Below are positions 60,349 through 64,000 of a DNA stretch of 64,000 bases, piece after piece. The position numbers were made by a program, and so were the translations under genes. Source of the stretch: Lentinula raphanica (Eukaryota > Basidiomycota > Agaricomycetes > Agaricales > Omphalotaceae); the NCBI GenBank assembly GCA_027919835.1, contig JANVFP010000007.1, positions 744,001-808,000 of the forward strand. The letters are read 5' to 3'. Position 1 is the stretch's first letter; each line of letters begins with the position of its first letter. The notes under the pieces are model-generated. The model did not search any database. It was given only the letters and a program-made list of their open reading frames with translations, and was not told where the DNA came from.

Positions 60349-61690
60349 ATGTCTCGATTCCGGTCCAACACCAACGCTAACACCACGACCACCACCACCA
60401 CCACCGATGGACCTGACTCAGTCAGGCTTCCAGTTCTTCGGCTTCGGGGTGAAGAAACCGCCGAACAACGACGACGACGTGAGGCGGAGGCGGATGAGGC
60501 GGCGCTCGCAGCGATGCGGGAGCGTTTAGAACAGAACCGACGACGGCGGGAGGAGGAGGAGAAGCAAGAAGCGGAGGAGAGACAGCGGCAAGAGGAAGAG
60601 AAACGACGAGAGGAGGAACGCCGAGTGGCGGAGGAACGCCGAGCGGAGGAGGAACGACTCCAACGCGAGGCGGAGGAGAGAGTAGACGAAGCCCACCGAC
60701 GGAAAGTTCGGGAAGGCAAGAAACGTCGAGCGGAGGAAGAAGGGGCTGGTAAAGCCAAAAAGAAGACCAAGGTTGGTGGCTCTCATCAGCTACCGCCGCC
60801 GGAGCAACTTCGGTTGCTTCGACTTCAACGATTTTCTGATGCTTCGGCAAGCAGAAAACTCTTTTTTTTTCCTACATTTGATTACTGACGTTTTCTTGTT
60901 AGCACAACACCACAACACGAACGACTCCGGCGGAGTCGCCATCGGCGGGTCCATCCCGCGTACGAAGGTATGTTCCTAAGTATCCATTCATTCCTTTCGT
61001 GGTAAGTCACTCACTAACTTCTTTCCTTTTACTTTCCTGACTCGTAGCCAGAATGTCGGCACCGGAGGAGATCCGAGCGACGACGAGTACCCAGGTCCGG
61101 ACGACGGCGACGACGACGACAGTTCGGAAGCATCGCCGGCTCCTAGCGGAGGGGACGACGAGTCCGACGAACACACAGCCTGTGCGAGGTGTCACCGCCT
61201 CGAACGGGATGAGTTCTGTGTTCCGCAGACCAGGAAGAACGCCACCGCCTGCCAACCTTGCCACGACAACAAGGTGCAGTGCTCGTGGTCCGGTTCCGTC
61301 GGAACAGTCCCAACTCGTACCGGTCCCGGACGAAAACCAAAACCCAGGAAGGCGAAGACTCCGATCCGAGGGACCGACAACTCCTTGAGGTTGTCCAACC
61401 TCGAGGACGACATCCAGGGTCTCAAGGAGACCTTCAACGATCTTGCCAACACTCAGCAAGAGATCCTGGATATGTTGAGGGAAAACCGGGCGGAGTCATC
61501 AAGACAGGCCCACAACACCGACGCCCGCCTTCGGACTATCGAGGCCACCCTCGATTACTTGTTGGAGTTTTTCCAGGTGGGAGAAGATAACGCGCCGAAG
61601 GAAACGGAGTCGGAGCAGGACAAGGAGAAGAAAAAGAAAATGGAAGTCATTCAAGTGGACTCCTCGGATGAAGAGGAAAGTTCGGACTAG
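60349..61690 (+). CDS. Antisense accessory gene of the Gypsy element: coiled coil plus Zn2Cys6-like cluster
   Basis: Exons 60349-60771, 60903-60967 and 61048-61690 splice in phase to 376 residues. An alternative GC donor near 60849 would lengthen exon 1. Residues 25-140 are an Arg/Glu-rich helix (EETAEQRRRREAEADE...) ending in a Lys-rich patch. An acidic Asp/Ser linker follows. Then six cysteines spaced C-x2-C-x8-C-x10-C-x2-C-x6-C (about residues 208-242; CARCHR, ACQPCHDNKVQCSW), close to the fungal binuclear zinc cluster. A second coiled coil (RLSNLEDDIQGLKETFNDL) ends the protein, with an acidic tail. It is transcribed against pol, from its own TATA box, between pol and the 3' LTR, and its stop lies 327 bp from the pol stop (tail to tail). 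Regulatory or DNA-binding function is inferred from the cysteine pattern only. Confidence 0.75.
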
Positions 61691-62016
61691 TAGTAAAAAC
61701 TTGTATATAAATTTTCTTGGTTTTTCTTGAAGTCCAAACCTTGTATATAATGAACTTGAATATTGTGAAATGAAGTCCAATAAGAAAGGAATAGTAAAGT
61801 AGATACAAAAAATGAAAACAACGATAAGTCCGACGGAAATCCGTCGGAATGGACTTAGAAAAAGTTAAGAAAAAATATAAACGCTCAATTTGCTATCATC
61901 GCGTTTATACTCAATCAGTATAAATACCGAGAGTGTTGAATAAAATACACCGAAGTGTAGGGTTAGTACAACAATGAAAACAGAAGTAAACTCAATGATA
62001 TAAAATGAACACATAG

Positions 62017-64000
62017 CTAAGTCAAAGGTCCGGGTTTGTCTGGATATCGGAGGTGGAAAGCCGGAATGAGTTCGTCGGCATGAATGTCGTCTGCAGCAAC
62101 CCAAGAGAACTCTTCATCGGTACCTTCATAACCAGACCATCTAACGAAGTACCGGAGGGGACAACGTTTGAACCGACGGTCCAGCTTTGAATCAAGTACT
62201 TCAGCAACGAGGTACTCAACTTCACCTTCAACCTCTATCGGAGGTGGAGGTGTTTGGGTCCGATTCGGAATCGGATTCGGATAGGAGGGTTCGAGTTGTG
62301 AGACATGGAATACAGGATGAATGCGACGAAGATAATCGGGGAGTTGTATCTTGTATGAGAGAGAGCCGATCTTCTCAAGAACCGTGAAAGGTCCAAGATA
62401 CTTCTCTGCAAACTTCGCTGTAGGTCGAGTGGATCTAATGTATTTTGCTAGAACGAAGACTTCCGATCCGACGGAGAACTCCGGCGGAGGAATTCGTTTT
62501 CGATCAGCCTGTTCCTTGTATTTCTTTTGAGCATTAGTGATTTCATCACGTAGAAAAGTATGAAGCTCATCAAGATTAACAACGAAATCCTTGGCTAAGT
62601 CGGAGCGAATATCAATCTCCGGTCGGACTGTGATGTTCGGATGGTAGCCTTTGTTAGCAAAGAACGGAGTAAGACCAGTGGAAGCGTTAGGAGCGTTGTT
62701 ATAAGCAAATTCCGCAATCGGAAGAAGGGATGACCAATCGTCCTGTTGATAAGAACAATAGATCCGGATGTACTGCTCCAGAGTTTGGTTTACTCGTTCG
62801 GTTTGACCATCAGCTTCCGGATGATAACCAGACGTATAGTGTAATTCCATCGACAAAGCTTGACCTAAAGCTCGGAAAAACGCCGAAACGAATTCCGATC
62901 CTCGGTCGGAGGTAACATGATTCGGAACACCGTGTTTAGAGAAGACATGAATAACGAAAAGTTGCGCCAATTGTTCGGAGGTGATTTTGTCGTCACAGGC
63001 AATGAAGATAGCTTGTTTAGAAGCACGGTCGACTACGACCAAGATAGCGGTGTAGCCGTCGGAGTCAGGAAGTTGTTCGATGAAATCCATTGAGATTGAA
63101 TCCCAAGGACGAGAAGGCACAGGGAGAGGTTTGAGAAGTCCGTAGGGACGATGCCGACGGGGTTTATTCCGACCGCAAATCGTACAAGACGAAACATAGT
63201 CCTTAACGAATTCTCGTACCTTTGGCCAAGTATATTGACGACGTACAGCTTCGAGAGTCCGATTCTGACCAAAGTGGCCAGAGAGAGGATGATCATGAAA
63301 GAATCGGAGGATCTGCAACCTGAGATCTCCGAAGTTCGGAACATAGATTCGACCATCCAGACGCAAGAGACCATCTAAACCCATAGTCCATCGGAGGTTA
63401 GAAGGATCATCGACCAACTTCAATCCCGCCATCGCTTCGCCGTCGGAGGTGTAATGTTCTCGGATCGATTGGTGAACTGCTTCAAAGTCCATAACAACCG
63501 ACGCTCGAAGAACAGGACCTTCAAGGAAGGTAGCACGAAGTGATGTAGTGAGTTGATCATTAGTGAATATGGGTCTAAAATTGTGAGGATTAACTTGCGC
63601 GTAGCCGATATCCCCCTCTTTGGGATAGACGTCCCATCGTCTAGTCATAGCGTCAGGTTTCGCACCGAGTTTTCCAGGACGGAAACGGATAACGAAGTTG
63701 AACTGATGAAGGTATTCGGACCATCGGACCTGCCGTCGGGTAAGAATCTTCGTAGTGGAGAAATACTCCAGATTCTTGTGATCAGTAACGACGTCGATCG
63801 GAGTGCCCGAACCTTCAAGGTAATGCCGCCAAGCTTTAAAAGCTTAGAAGATAGCTAGCAATTCCTTGTCATGAGTGTCATAGTTCAATCCGGCAGAATG
63901 GAAAGTGCGAGAAAGGAAAGCCACCGGATGAATTTCTCCATCGGCGCCGACGATGGATAGGATAGCTGCTAGAGCATAATCCGACGCATCTGTTTCGACA
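62017..64000 (-). pseudogene. Gypsy pol polyprotein, RNase H to chromodomain, with an in-frame stop
   Basis: From the window edge: RNase H ([32 protein letters not shown]), then the zinc-binding [11 protein letters not shown]...SCTICGRNK. The integrase core has its catalytic triad: Asp in SMDFIEQLP, Asp in TSDRGSEF, Glu in [13 protein letters not shown]. Next are the GPY/F-type block [13 protein letters not shown]...[11 protein letters not shown] and a C-terminal chromodomain ([20 protein letters not shown]), which in chromoviruses directs insertion toward marked chromatin. A TAA at 63844-63846 interrupts RNase H where the family has an acidic codon (ELLAIF-AFKAW), so this copy cannot make a full polyprotein unless the stop is read through. 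From 63648 to 62017 the frame is open (543 codons). Confidence 0.9.

Larger units (their letters stand above)
59446..64000 (-). mobile_element. Ty3/Gypsy chromovirus, 3' portion (runs off the window)
   Basis: Read on the minus strand: RNase H, integrase with GPY/F region and chromodomain (64000-62017), a spacer carrying an opposite-strand gene, a polypurine tract (60104-60094) and the 3' LTR (60091-59446). Reverse transcriptase, protease, gag and the 5' LTR lie beyond 64000. The five bases before the LTR (59441-59445, TCAGC) are the candidate target-site duplication. Confidence 0.9.

Noticed and set aside
60300..60850. 142-156 codon Ser/Arg- and Pro/Leu-rich frames on the minus strand
   Set aside because: They are opposite-strand shadows of the Arg/Glu-rich exon of the antisense gene.

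Overview
The window reads as nuclear DNA of an agaricomycete basidiomycete. The genes have several exons with introns of about 45-60 bp. The families present (KDZ transposase next to a TET/JBP dioxygenase, F-box, DUF6532-like, basidiomycete integrase-core and T5orf172/GIY-YIG-like proteins) are typical of mushroom-forming fungi. Much of the DNA is repetitive or decayed.

Layout. 0.6-6.8 kb: a DUF6532-like gene, repeats, and a decayed fatty-acid hydroxylase. 6.8-14.7 kb and 46.7-51.6 kb: two direct copies of one ~5 kb segment, each with a Zn2Cys6-like gene (both open) and a MATE transporter (both broken, by different lesions). The first copy is also split by a 2.9-kb palindromic element (E1). 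15.1-19.3 kb: a forkhead gene, a GMC oxidoreductase relic and a coiled-coil gene with tandemly repeated exons. 19.3-29.4 kb: a KDZ transposase relic and a TET/JBP dioxygenase in head-to-head orientation, plus a small basic gene, all between two same-direction arrays of ~250-bp repeats. 30-46 kb: an F-box gene, a dead integrase, two inverted GIY-YIG-like paralogues, a WD40-containing gene and a conserved basidiomycete gene, with long stretches where I see no gene. 52-59.4 kb: two further palindromic elements (E2, E3). 59.4-64 kb: the 3' part of a minus-strand Ty3/Gypsy chromovirus whose space between pol and 3' LTR carries a plus-strand gene with its own TATA box and a Zn2Cys6-like cluster.

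The most striking system is the E1/E2/E3 family. Each has ~1.3-1.6 kb inverted arms around a ~270-280 bp single-copy core that is conserved in all three. There is no transposase. E1 and E2 carry exact 7-bp target-site duplications, and E1 has an empty allele in the paralogous segment. Second is the KDZ/TET/basic-protein cluster between repeat arrays, consistent with a transposon linked to DNA-modification machinery. All gene models were spliced by eye; family names rest on motif recognition, not on searches.
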